Origin: Nemertoderma westbladi
Taxonomy: Eukaryota; Xenacoelomorpha; Nemertodermatida; Nemertodermatidae
Length of the DNA: 64,000 bases
Assembly: GCA_032718475.1 (NCBI GenBank)
Contig: JAUCBJ010000497.1
Span: forward strand, 1-64,000
Direction: 5' to 3'
A program made the translations under genes and the position numbers. How positions within the stretch are numbered: position 1 is the first letter of the stretch; each line of letters begins with the position of its first letter. Positions 43,318 to 53,484 of the stretch are shown piece by piece. Under the pieces are notes generated by a model. It ran no database searches. It worked only from the letters and a program-made list of their open reading frames with translations, and had not been told where the DNA came from.

Positions 43318-43935
43318 ACAAACCACATTGGATTCACAGTAATACACTAGAGCGAACTGTTACAGGAGTTTTTGGGACAAACGTTACTCTAACATGTACA
43401 ATGGAAAGTTATCCAGCTGTTATTGACAATAAATATTCTTGGTTTAATCAAACTGAGTTAAATAAGAAGCTGCCCGATGGTGATAAATATAGAACATCAG
43501 TCGTAGTGGAGAACTTTGGGTATAAAAGTACAGCTGTTTTAAGGCTAACTATATATAATGTAACGAGAGATGATATTAATCAAACCTACTATGGGAGGGT
43601 TGAAAATGGTATCGGTAATTTTGGTGAATGTAACGTTAAGTTAGAAGCTATAGGACGTCCACATATCCCGACTGGAGTTAAAGTAGAAGAGGTTGACTCT
43701 TCTAGTGTAAACGTTAGTTGGACACCAGGATTCAATGGTGGATCTAATCAATGGTTTAGAGTTGAGTACACCAACAGTAACGGTACAAGTGTTTCTAAAA
43801 CATCGGGAATTACATATGATTCTTACATAATCGTCCCGGGATTAAACAATTAACGTCATTATTTCACCGTGGTGGCCTGTAATGAGTTCGGTTGTCAGGA
43901 TCCAACTCCTGTAATAGAAGGTGAACCAACAACAG
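43318..43935 (+). pseudogene. Receptor unit U3, exon 3 (Ig + FN3) with nonsense codon
   Basis: Acceptor TTTAG at 43317; donor CAG|GTAAGA with GT at 43936. 618 nt, divisible by three. The Ig part reads KPHWIHSNTLERTVTG, NVTLTCTMESYPA, YSWFNQ, then YYGRVENG..GEC. FN3 begins RPHIPTGVKVEEVDSSSVNVSWTPG. At 43851-43853 the codon aligned with GAA in U1/U2 (NERHYF) is TAA. This ends the frame inside FN3, before the membrane exon. Coding resumes in phase afterwards (RHYFTVVACNEFG). With exons 1-2 missing, U3 is a gene fragment. Confidence 0.82.
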
Positions 43936-44850
43936 GTAAGATATAATATGTTAACTTTTATACAATCTTGGGTTGAACAAAGTATATTTTTGACAGACCA
44001 ATATCAAACAATTAATATAAAGTGTGTTTTTTTTATGCGTTCCTATTACTTTATTTTATCATGATAACTTTTATACATATAGAAAGAATAACCTGTCTGT
44101 TACTGAAACCGTGTCATTTGAGAGAGATTAATGTTGAACTGTAACAAAACTGATCCATTGTGTAACTAACTAACTGTGTAACATGTAAATAACTTCTGCT
44201 ACTTGGGATCATGGATCCGGAAGTCAGGTGCTTTCTAATCCGTAGGGGAGGCATAGGAAGCGTTGAATGGGATGTCCAGGATTTGAAGTCAAATAGGATA
44301 TACAGCTCCCTTACTGGTAACTAATTACTATTATCTATATCCAGACAACTTTAACGTTGACCTTTGACCCCCAATTAGCTTTAACCAAGCAACAGCTTAT
44401 TAATAATAGTTGTATCCAAGCGCCCCGCCCCCCTCTCGTGACACCTCTGATTACTAATTACTCTTACCTATATCCAGCCGTCTGCAGTTCCATAGTCTGC
44501 CGCTAGAGGGCGTATTATTTGAAAATTAACATCTTCTCTAGCTTTGTTATTTACAATCCGCAAAACTATGAAGTTATATTGCTTAAGAGTTCTAAGGGGC
44601 GAGCCATGCGACAAGATATTTGAGACTTATTTAGATATATTATTACTTAATTTTGACCCCCAGTCGGTATCTATTACAATAAGGGCTATATCTTTTGCAG
44701 AGTCACAGAGTAGTCTGAAGTTCCTCAGTCTGCCGCTAGAGGGCGAAATGACTCAAAGTGAAAACCATATAGTAACCATGAATTGGTTACTAGGCAACAA
44801 TACTGCATTTTGCAAAGTTAGGCCTATTGCTGACCGAATGAAAGCTGCCC

Positions 44851-44918
44851 TGGTTCATGCGGGGATCGAACCCATGACATGCGGGAGATGTGAATTCAAC
44901 GCAACCACTTCACCAAGG
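44851..44918 (-). repeat. tRNA-like sequence, left arm (U3)
   Basis: Same A-box-like and B-box-like layout as at 16229-16296 (GGGTTCGATCCCCGCATG on the minus strand). Confidence 0.6.
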
Positions 44919-45092
44919 TGGAACAGTAACCTTCGAATTTGTTCGTTGACATTCGAATTTGTAAGACTCTCATTTAAGACCTGACACAGACTATGCCTCA
45001 CTGAGGCACTGAGGCACAGACTATACCTCACTGAGTCATAGACTATGCCACACTGAGGCACAGACTATGCCTCACTGATGCACTGAGACCAT

Positions 45093-46070
45093 GTCAGGTC
45101 AGGTATTCTAGGTCATTGATCAAGAAAACTTGCCACTTCCATGCAGCATAAAGGAGTTGCCACCTGTAGCTGCATAGACCCTCTTACTAGGGCAAATCTG
45201 GTCCTGTAACTAGGATCCCCTTCGTTCTGGGATAAGGACGCCCTTGGTCCTGGATTAAGGACCCATATACTTGGCTGCAGGGGTATATGGCCTGACCAGG
45301 CAGATGGTGATCTACCAATGGCTGGTCAGGAGTAGAGTGTTCTCATGTCCACTCTGAGAGCATTTCACTGCGACCTGCATCTGGCAGCAAGGGTACAGGA
45401 CATGACCCAGCAGATGAGCTGCAACAGCCAATGGTGGGTCATGTGCGCCAGCGTAGATATGGGTGATGTGCCTCATATCTGACTCCATTGCGACACCCAC
45501 CCTGTGGAATGGCAAACCATAGTGTGGTATTTGCCCCGAGAGCTGACTCGGCAAAAAAGCACCCCCCAACCCCCACTATGGATTACATTTGTAATCGATA
45601 CATTAGCAGTACTCCTCTATGGGAGTCCATGCTGGGCTCTAACTGCTGAGGACACCAAATCTCTGGATGGCACATTCACAAGAATGCTACGCCGGGTTCA
45701 TTGTGTCAAGTATAATGCACACATCTACAACCAGACACTATATAACATTGGAGGTGTCTCATTGGTTCCCCCAAGCTTGACACTAGAACAAAATCGCCTC
45801 CGCTTTGCAGGTCATTGCTTTCGCCGTGAGGACCAGCCAGTGCATAATCTTGTACTTTGGCAGCCTCATGGAGTGAATAAGCATGGTGGACAGCCCATGA
45901 CTTTCTTGAGACGCATCTTAAAGGACACTGGCCTTGAAGATGCGGATGATCTAGCAAATGTCATGGGTGATAGGGAGTTGTGGCGGTGCAATTTTGTTGA
46001 CAAGCCGGCACAGCATTCTTAAAAATGCAGCTGCAATGCAGCATGCCGATCCTAGTAGTAGTAGTAGTAG
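45093..46070 (+). mobile_element. RTE-A LINE with large internal deletion
   Basis: 5' region from GTCAGGTCAGG to about 45594 (ACTATGGATTACATT), a short unrelated bridge, then the C-terminal block from about 45608 to the tail CCTAGTAGTAGTAGTAGTAG. The endonuclease and most of the RT are gone. It has the same insertion point as the U1 copy at 16543, after GCACTGAGAC. Confidence 0.75.
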
Positions 46071-46885
46071 AGGCATAGACTATGCCTCACTGAGGCACTA
46101 ATGCATAGACTATGCCTCACTGAGGCACAGACTATGCCCCACTGAGGCACTGAGGCCTAGAATATGCCCCATTGAGGCACTGAGGCATAGACTATGCCTC
46201 AGTGCCTCAGTGAGGCATAGTCTGTGCCTCGGTGAGGCATAGTCTATGCCTCAGTGCCTCAGTGAGGCATAGTCTGTGCCTCAGTGAGGCTTAGTCTATG
46301 CCTCAGTGAGGCCTAGTCTATGCCTCAGTGAGGCATAGTCTATGCCTCAATGCCTCAGTGAGGCATAGTCTATGCCTCAGTGCCTCAGTGAGGCATAGTC
46401 TATGCATCAGTGCCTCAGTGAGGCATAGTCTATGCCTCAGTGCCTCAGTGAGGCATTGTCTATGCCTCAGTGCCTCAGTGAGGCATAGTCTATGCCTCAG
46501 TGCCTCAGTGAGGCATAGTCTATGCCTCAGTGAGGCTTAGTCTGTACCTCAGTGAGGCATAGTCTATGCCTCAGTGAGGCATAGTCTATGCCTCAATGCC
46601 TCAGTGAGGCATAGTCTATGCCTCAGTGAGGCATAGTCTGTGCCTCAGTTAGGCATAATCTATGCCTCAGTGAGGCATAGTCTATGCCTCAGTGCCTCAG
46701 TGAGGCATAGTCTATGCCTCAGTGCCCCAGTGAGGCATAGTTTATGCATCAGTGCCTCAGTGAGGCATAGTCTATGCCTCAGTGCCTCAGTGAGGCATAG
46801 TCTGTGCCTCAGTCAGGCATAGTCTATGCATCAGTGCCTCAGTGAGGCATAGTCTGTGCCTCAGTGGCTCAGTGAGGCATAGTCT
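46071..46885 (+). repeat. Palindromic 30 bp minisatellite (U3), about 27 units
   Basis: Starts in one orientation (GCATAGACTATGCCTCACTG) and switches near 46195 to GTGCCTCAGTGAGGCATAGT. Units carry dyads AGGCATAGTCTATGCCT and TGCCTCAGTGAGGCA. Confidence 0.9.
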
Positions 46886-46954
46886 GTGTCAGGTCTTAAA
46901 TGAGAGTCTTACAAATTCGAACGTCAACGAACAAATTCGAAGGTTACTGTTCCA

Positions 46955-47021
46955 CCTTGGTGTACTGGTTGCGTTGAATTCACATCTCCCGCATGTCATG
47001 GGTTCGATCCCCGCATGAACC
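46955..47021 (+). repeat. tRNA-like sequence, right arm (U3)
   Basis: CCTTGGTGTACTGGTTGCG and GGGTTCGATCCCCGCATG. One A-box base differs from the U1 copy. Confidence 0.6.
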
Positions 47022-47900
47022 AGGGCAGCTTTCATTCGGTCAGCAATAGGCCTAACTTTGCAAAATGCAGTATTATTGCCTAGTAACCAATTCATGGTTA
47101 CTATATGGTTTTCACTTTGAGTCATTTCGCCCTCTAGCGGCAGACTGGGGAACTTCAGACTACTCTGTGACTCTGCAAAAGATATAGCCCTTATTGTAAT
47201 AGATACCGACTGGGGGTCAAAATTAAGTAATAATATATCTAAATAAATCTCAAATATCTTGCCTCATGGCTCGCCCCTTAGAACTCTTAAGCAATATAAC
47301 TTCATAGTTTTGTGGATTGTAAATAACAAAGCTAGAGAAGATGTTAATTTTCAAATAATACGCCCTCTAGCGGCAGACAGGGTAACTTCAGACTACTCTA
47401 TGACTCCTCAAAAGATATGGCCTAAGCCGTAGTAGATGCCTACCGCGTTTAATGTTAATTTTCAGATAATACGCCCTCTATCGGCAGACTATGGAACTGC
47501 AGACGGCTGGATATATGTAAGTGTAATTAGTAGTCAGAGGTGTCACGTGAGGGGGGCGGGGCACTTGGATACAACTATTATTAATAAGCTGTTGCTTGGT
47601 TAAAGCTAATTGGGGGTCAAAGGTCAACGATAAAGTTGTCTGGATATAGATAAGAGTAATTAGTTACCAGTAAGGGAGCTGTATACCCTATGGCAAAGTA
47701 TAACGAGATGAAAGTCAATGAGGTCATTTAGAAACCAATATATAAAACTAATTATTGGTAAATCTAAAATAAATCCAAAATAAATCAATTAATTTAAAAT
47801 TAAATACAAATAAATAAAGTAATATTAAATACAAATAAATAAGTATTAATAAATAAAAGAGCCGCGGTGTCACTTATGACACCCTCTTGGACCTCTAGGT

Positions 47901-48163
47901 GACAGTTAGACAACACTCATGACCCATTGGGTGTTAGGGCGCTAATCGGTCTGATTAATTAGGATAATCAATTAAACCCTAATTAGGAGTCGTAAGTCAC
48001 CTATTAGGGATTAAATGTATTAATTAATTGATGACACCTGTCAATTAGGGTCTTATTAGCCTAATTAGGAGGTGTCACCCAGACAGTCTGGCGCCAATGA
48101 CACCCAATGACACCCATAGGTGTCACATTCCTAAGCGATGAGTCATGAGTGTGGTCTAACTGT
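47901..48163. repeat. Interrupted palindrome (U3 copy)
   Basis: Paralog of 24283-24546 with the same inverted ends GACAGTTAGACAACACTC and its near complement. Confidence 0.6.
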
Positions 48164-48390
48164 CACAAAGCCGCCCAAGATCCTACTACTCAGGGGGAAC
48201 CTAAAATTCAATTTCTATAATTTTTACTATACATATATTTTATTATATTTATTATATCTATTTATATATAATATTAACTATATATTGTATAGCATATAAA
48301 AGTGGAATAACTTTTTTTTAATTGGCTTTATGTGCTTCTCGACCAAAGATCGAGTGAAAACTTATTACCAAACGGAAACAAATTATGTCA

Positions 48391-48790
48391 TCTTTCTGTA
48401 GGTCTCTCTCTAGGCGTACCGGTACTTAGCGGTCTCTCTCTAGGCGTACCGGTACTTAGCGGTCTCTCTCTAGGCGTACCGGTACTTAGCAGTCTCTCTC
48501 TAGGCGTACCAGTACTTAGCGGTCTCTCTCTAGGCGTACCGGTACTTAGCGGTCTCTCTCTAGGCGTACCCGTACTTAGCGGTCTCTCTCTAGGCGTACC
48601 GGTACTTAGCGGTCTCTCTCTAGGCGTACCAGTACTTAGCAGTCTCTCTCTAGGCGTACCGATACTTAGCGGTCTCTCTCTAGCCGTACCGGTACTTAGT
48701 GGTCTCTCTCTAGGCGTACCGGTACTTAACAGTCTCTCTCTAGGCGTACCGGTACCTAGCGGTCTCTCTCTAAGCATACCGGTACTTAGT
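48391..48790. repeat. 30 bp minisatellite, 13 copies
   Basis: GGTCTCTCTCTAGGCGTACC followed by GGTACTTAGC, 13 times with few changes. It includes the palindrome GTACCGGTAC. U1 has one copy at about 24739-24770 in the same intron. Its translation (LSLGVPVLSG) is an artefact of a period divisible by three. Confidence 0.95.
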
Positions 48791-48864
48791 AAAATTTACT
48801 CAACTACTAAACCAACTCAACAACCAACTCAGTGGTTGAAAACAAAATTACAATATGCAGTGTC

Positions 48865-49125
48865 TTGGAATTCCAATCAAATGTTGCAATCATGACCCTG
48901 GAAATTTTAGATGCGATGTTGTTTAAGGTGTGAAGTGCAAATGGGCTTAGCCGAATTCCTTCTCTACCAATTGATGCATTGGCGAAATTTCTTTCTCCTG
49001 AGCTTGTTACTAATGTCCATCCATTTCCAATGTTATTATACTTGATTGCAGTGTCTTCTTGACAAATCCGTTGTTCTTGGATACGGATGATGTCGATGTT
49101 ATATTACATTTCCACAGCTGCCACT
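48865..49125 (-). pseudogene. Old RTE-B endonuclease remnant (U3)
   Basis: Paralog of 24829-25090; antisense and diverged, with several stops. Confidence 0.65.
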
Positions 49126-49266
49126 AAATTTCATAATAAAATAAATATAATTAAACGAACCTAGAAATATAAACAGAATAACTGCGATTGTTACTTCAGT
49201 TTCTAGGTGACGGTTGCGGACGTTTGTTTGATATAAATATATAAAATTTCTTATTCAATCTTCCAG

Positions 49267-50021
49267 GTCAACAAATTGTAGACAATTATGATCCTACTAT
49301 ACCGCTGATAGGTGGGGTGGTTGGAGGTGGATTTGCAGTGATTGTTATAGTCGTATTGGCAATTATTTTACTCAAAAGATATCGGAATAGGAAACCTCGT
49401 AGTCCTGTCTACGATAACACAGTTGTATATGGACTGGATGGTCCAGCTAACATCCCGAGTCAACCCTATGAAGAATTAGAGATACCAGCCATTCGAGCTT
49501 CAAACAATCGGTCATTAGACACTGAGAGTTTTCGTAATCACCCAGCCAATGAGAGCTATCTAAATCCACCAGCCAATGGGATAACTATAACTCAAACAGC
49601 CAATGAGTCTCCTGCCAATCTTACTCCGCTCACCTCCAGTAGTCGAGATGATCAGATAACAAATGAAGAGCCTCTCTATGATACTATCGATGAATCTAAA
49701 GTTGGTAGAAACAAGGTAACTACAGAAACTGATACGTATTACCAGAACACAATCAATGTGGAGAATACCAACACAGTAGTGGAGGGAAGAGGGCCAGAGA
49801 ATAACAACACAGTTGTGGAGGTGAGAGTTTATGTTAACCAATCACAAGTAGCGGAAGCCTCAATGAACAACCAATCAGATAGCCGTGCATGCATGAGTAA
49901 GTCAGTATCCCCAATATATACCAACCAATCAGAAGTTACCGGAGCTGGAATAATCAACCAATCCGCATTGAATGAGGACAATCTGGACTATTTAAATGCT
50001 AAGGAAGTCTATGGAATATAG
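49267..50021 (+). CDS. Receptor unit U3, exon 4: transmembrane helix and cytoplasmic tail
   Basis: Acceptor TTCCAG at 49266. The juxtamembrane GQQIVDNYDPTIPLIG is almost identical to U1, not U2. The helix GGVVGGGFAVIVIVVLA... is followed by KRYRNRK. The tail keeps VVYGLDGP, PYEELEIPAI, VYVNQSQV and AKEVYGI. Two changes are notable: HPYDTI is LYDTI (EEPLYDTIDES), and the second YVNQ is IYTNQSEV. The asparagine-rich middle is shorter than in U1 (a block around NERAINHPSTTNQ is missing), and there are two ENTNTVVEGRG repeats. It is open, but it belongs to a unit lacking exons 1-2 and with a stop in exon 3, so full-length expression is unlikely. Confidence 0.8.
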
Positions 50022-50095
50022 TAATGGATCGAACGAGATAACTATACAACTTGTCCGACTTTTCTATTTAGTATTCTAAAATATATTTATGGTTG

Positions 50096-50101
50096 AATAA
50101 A
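50096..50101 (+). promoter_or_regulatory. Poly(A) signal, U3
   Basis: AATAAA in the same GGTTGAATAAATTG context as after U1 and U2. Confidence 0.65.
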
Positions 50102-50231
50102 TTGTTTATACTAAGTATAGCTATACTTACAATCAGAATGTTTTACATTTTCCTATTTGAATCAAGGCTATCGTAATATATTACGATGGCCTTGGTTGAA
50201 TGTAAATATTATAGTAATACGACTGGAAAAT

Positions 50232-52048
50232 GTGTTAAATTAGAGTAGCTAGCATTATTGGTTAGACTTCGAATCGTTAAATTAGAGTAGCTAGCATTGG
50301 TTAGATTTCGAATCGTTAAATTAGAGTAGCTAGCATTGGTTAGAGTTCGAATCGTTAAATTAGAGTAGCTAGCATTGGTTAGACTTCGATTCGTTAAATT
50401 AGAGTAGCTAGCATTGGTTAGATTTCGAATCGTTAAATTAGAGTAGCTAGCATTGGTTAGAGTTCGAATCGTTAAATTAGAGTAGCTAGCATTATTGGTT
50501 AGACTTCGAATCGTTAAATTAGAGTAGCTAGCATTGGTTAGAATTCGAATCATTAAATTAGAGTAGCTAGCATTGGTTATAGTTCGAATCGTTAAATTAG
50601 AGTAGCTAGCATTGGTTAGATTTCGAATCGTTAAATTAGAGTAGCTAGCATTGGTTAGAGTTCGAATCGTTAAATTAGAGTAGCTAGCATTGGTTAGAGT
50701 TCGATTCGTTTAATTAGAGTAGCTAGCATTGGTTAGACTTCGAATCGTTAAATTAGAGTAGCTAGCATTGGTTAGACTTCGAATCGTTAAATTAGAGTAG
50801 CTAGCATTGGTTAGATTTCGAATCATTAAATTAGAGTAGCTAGCATTGGTTAGAATTCGAATCGTTAAATTAGAGTAGCTAGCATTGGTTAGAGTTCGAA
50901 TCGTTAAATTAGAGTAGCTAGCATTGGTTAGATTTCGAATCGTTAAATTAGAGTAGCTAGCATTGGTTAGAGTTCGATTCGTTTAATTAGAGTAGCTAGC
51001 ATTGGTTAGATTTCGAATCATTAAATTAGAGTACCTAGCATTGGTTAGATTTCGAATCGTTAAATTAGAGTAGCTAGCATTGGTTAGATTTCGAATCATT
51101 AAATTAGAGTAGCTAGCATTGGTTAGATTTCGAATCGTTAAATTGGAGTAGCTAGCATTGGTTAGAGTTCGATTCGTTTAATTAGAGTAGCTAGCATTGG
51201 TTAGATTTCGAATCATTAAATTAGAGTAGCTAGCATTGGTTAGATTTCGAATCGTTAAATTAGAGTAGCTAGCATTGGTTAGATTTCGAATCGTTAAATT
51301 AGAGTAGCTAGCATTGGTTAGAGTTCGAATCGTTAAATTAGAGTAGCTAGCATTGGTTAGACTTCGATTCGTTAAATTAGAGTAGCTAGCATTGGTTAGA
51401 TTTCGAATCGTTAAATTAGAGTAGCTAGCATTGGTTAGAGTTCGAATCGTTAAATTAGAGTAGCTAGCATTATTGGTTAGACTTCGAATCGTTAAATTAG
51501 AGTAGCTAGCATTGGTTAGAATTCGAATCATTAAATTAGAGTAGCTAGCATTGGTTATAGTTCGAATCGTTAAATTAGAGTAGCTAGCATTGGTTAGATT
51601 TCGAATCGTTAAATTAGAGTAGCTAGCATTGGTTAGAGTTCGAATCGTTAAATTAGAGTAGCTAGCATTGGTTAGAGTTCGATTCGTTTAATTAGAGTAG
51701 CTAGCATTGGTTAGACTTCGAATCGTTAAATTAGAGTAGCTAGCATTGGTTAGACTTCGAATCGTTAAATTAGAGTAGCTAGCATTGGTTAGATTTCGAA
51801 TCATTAAATTAGAGTAGCTAGCATTGGTTAGAGTTCGAATCGTTAAATTAGAGTAGCTAGCATTGGTTAGATTTCGAATCGTTAAATTAGAGTAGCTAGC
51901 ATTGGTTAGAGTTAGAATCGTTAAATTAGAGTAGCTAGCATTATTGGTTAGACTTCGAATCGTTAAATTAGAGTAGCTAGCATTGGTTAGATTTCGAATC
52001 GTTAAATTAGAGTAGCTAGCATTGGTTAGACTTCGAATCGTTAAATTA
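50232..52048. repeat. 39 bp minisatellite downstream of U3, about 46 copies
   Basis: Same unit as after U2 but 2.4 times longer. Variant units show a higher-order duplication: the block with GGTTATAGTTCG (50575) recurs 978 bp later (51553), with flanking variants in the same order. Occasional units carry an extra ATT (GCATTATTGG). Confidence 0.93.
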
Positions 52049-52634
52049 TTATCACAATTGTTTATTATGCATTCAATATTTCCTTTGTGGTTTATGAAAT
52101 ACTAAATATAGATGAAAACTTGTCTATTAATAATAATATTGTTTAGCGTAAAAAGAATAAAGTTCGGAGACGTTCGGAGATATAATAATATAGTAAATAT
52201 GATATTATAAGTAATTACAAATACATTTCGACGGTAATAGCCGTCATTATCAATGCATATAATCCTATACAGAAGTTGGAAGTAAGTGACCTAATTATTA
52301 ATAATGGAAATTGCATATTAAATAGTGAAATGGCTCAAAATCGCACAGACCACACGACAAAACTGCTACATACTACAATAACAGTACTAAGTCCTACATA
52401 CAATATTGTTGATAAACCAACATATTAACAATACTGTACAACAACGAAGACCAGATTTCTTATTGGTAAATAAAATACGGATAATATCTCGAGAAAGCTC
52501 CGGTCATGTAATTTTTTTTTCTGAGCTTCCTATGGCATATGCAACCACTTTATTGAAAAATTATTTCGGGTCAAAAAAATTGATGAAATTTTGCAGTTTC
52601 GTCTATATTTAGTATTCCATTGGTGTTATATTTG
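52049..52634. other. Spacer downstream of the U3 array
   Basis: Contains about 260 bp (52145-52405) not present after U2, between the words AATATTGTT and AATATTGTTGATAAACC. This suggests an insertion with a short direct repeat of AATATTGTT. No gene seen. Confidence 0.55.
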
Positions 52635-53484
52635 GGATAGTAATATTTACTGACAGTTGTTACCGGTGGTTATTAACAGTTATCCAATCTTTGCACTGGC
52701 TATCCAACAGTTATCGAATATGAATTTAAAATGACGACAACAAGTTTTGTACCGGTACCACGTACTGATATCAGGATATGCAGCCTTTGTTATAGTACCA
52801 GTATTGTATTTATGGGCTGACCGATTATACTGGAACCGAACCCTGGAATGGTTTCCGTCTTGTCTTCGGATTTCCTTCTGACGCCGTAGAATCAAATGCG
52901 TGCCTGTTGGCGCTTCCTAACATTGTTGCCTGTGTAACGAAGAACATTGGCGTATATCGAAAGTATTGAGTGATGAAAATCGTTCGTTCGTCCCCATCCT
53001 CAATGTTTCCCGACATACCAATGTCCGTCGTCCCCTCTCCATAGGCCTACCTCATCCCAGTCACTGTGGTACAACAATGGACATTCGCGATGACAATCGG
53101 TGTATTATTGGCGATGACTAGAAGAGCCAAGTCAGGTCAGGTCAGGTAAGGTATTCTAGGTCATTGATCAAGAAAACTTGCCACCTCGATGCAGCATAAA
53201 GGAGGTGCCACCTGTAGCTGCATAGACCCTCTTACTTAGGCAAATCTGGTCCTGTAACTAGGACCCCCTTCGCTCTGGGATAAGGACGCCCTTCTTGGTC
53301 CTGGATTAATGACCCATATATACTTGGCAGCAGGGGTATTATTTATTATTATTATTTATTTATTCCATACCATAGGTACATATTAAAATACAGTAAAATA
53401 TACAGTTAGCACAATTAGACACGGAAACTAGTACTCCTACATACTTACACTTACATAAATGAAAGTTTATAATGTATTAATTAA

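Larger units (their letters stand above)
44293..47691. mobile_element. Foldback-like element 2 (U3 copy)
   Basis: Ends ATAGGATATACAGCTCCC and GGGAGCTGTATACCCTAT are inverted repeats. The arms of roughly 700 bp each stay inverted through TACTGGTAACTAATTACT, CCAGACAACTTTA, a segment with GCCGCTAGAGGGCG, and a tRNA-like sequence (44851-44918 minus, 46955-47021 plus). The palindromic 30 bp minisatellite lies on the inner sides. The centre holds a deleted RTE-A (45093-46070). The left arm shows the TTAA site (44583-44586) without the piggyBac-like insert of U1. No transposase is seen and no target duplication is identified. Confidence 0.7.
43936..49266 (+). other. U3 intron 3
   Basis: Paralog of U1 intron 3 with fewer insertions. 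Contents: RTE-A remnant (44176-44292), foldback-like element 2 (44293-47691), and the distal part with a 30 bp minisatellite and an RTE-B remnant. Donor GTAAGA, acceptor TTCCAG. Confidence 0.75.

Noticed and set aside
48332-48895. 187-residue frame of LSLGVPVLSG repeats and a minus-strand RERPLSTGTP frame
   Set aside because: Derived from the 30 bp minisatellite inside an intron.
50209-51531. Minus-strand frames with NLTNASYSNLT repeats that look like glycosylation-rich protein
   Set aside because: 39 is divisible by three, so the array reads open. It is non-genic, downstream of U3, with no start or splice evidence.
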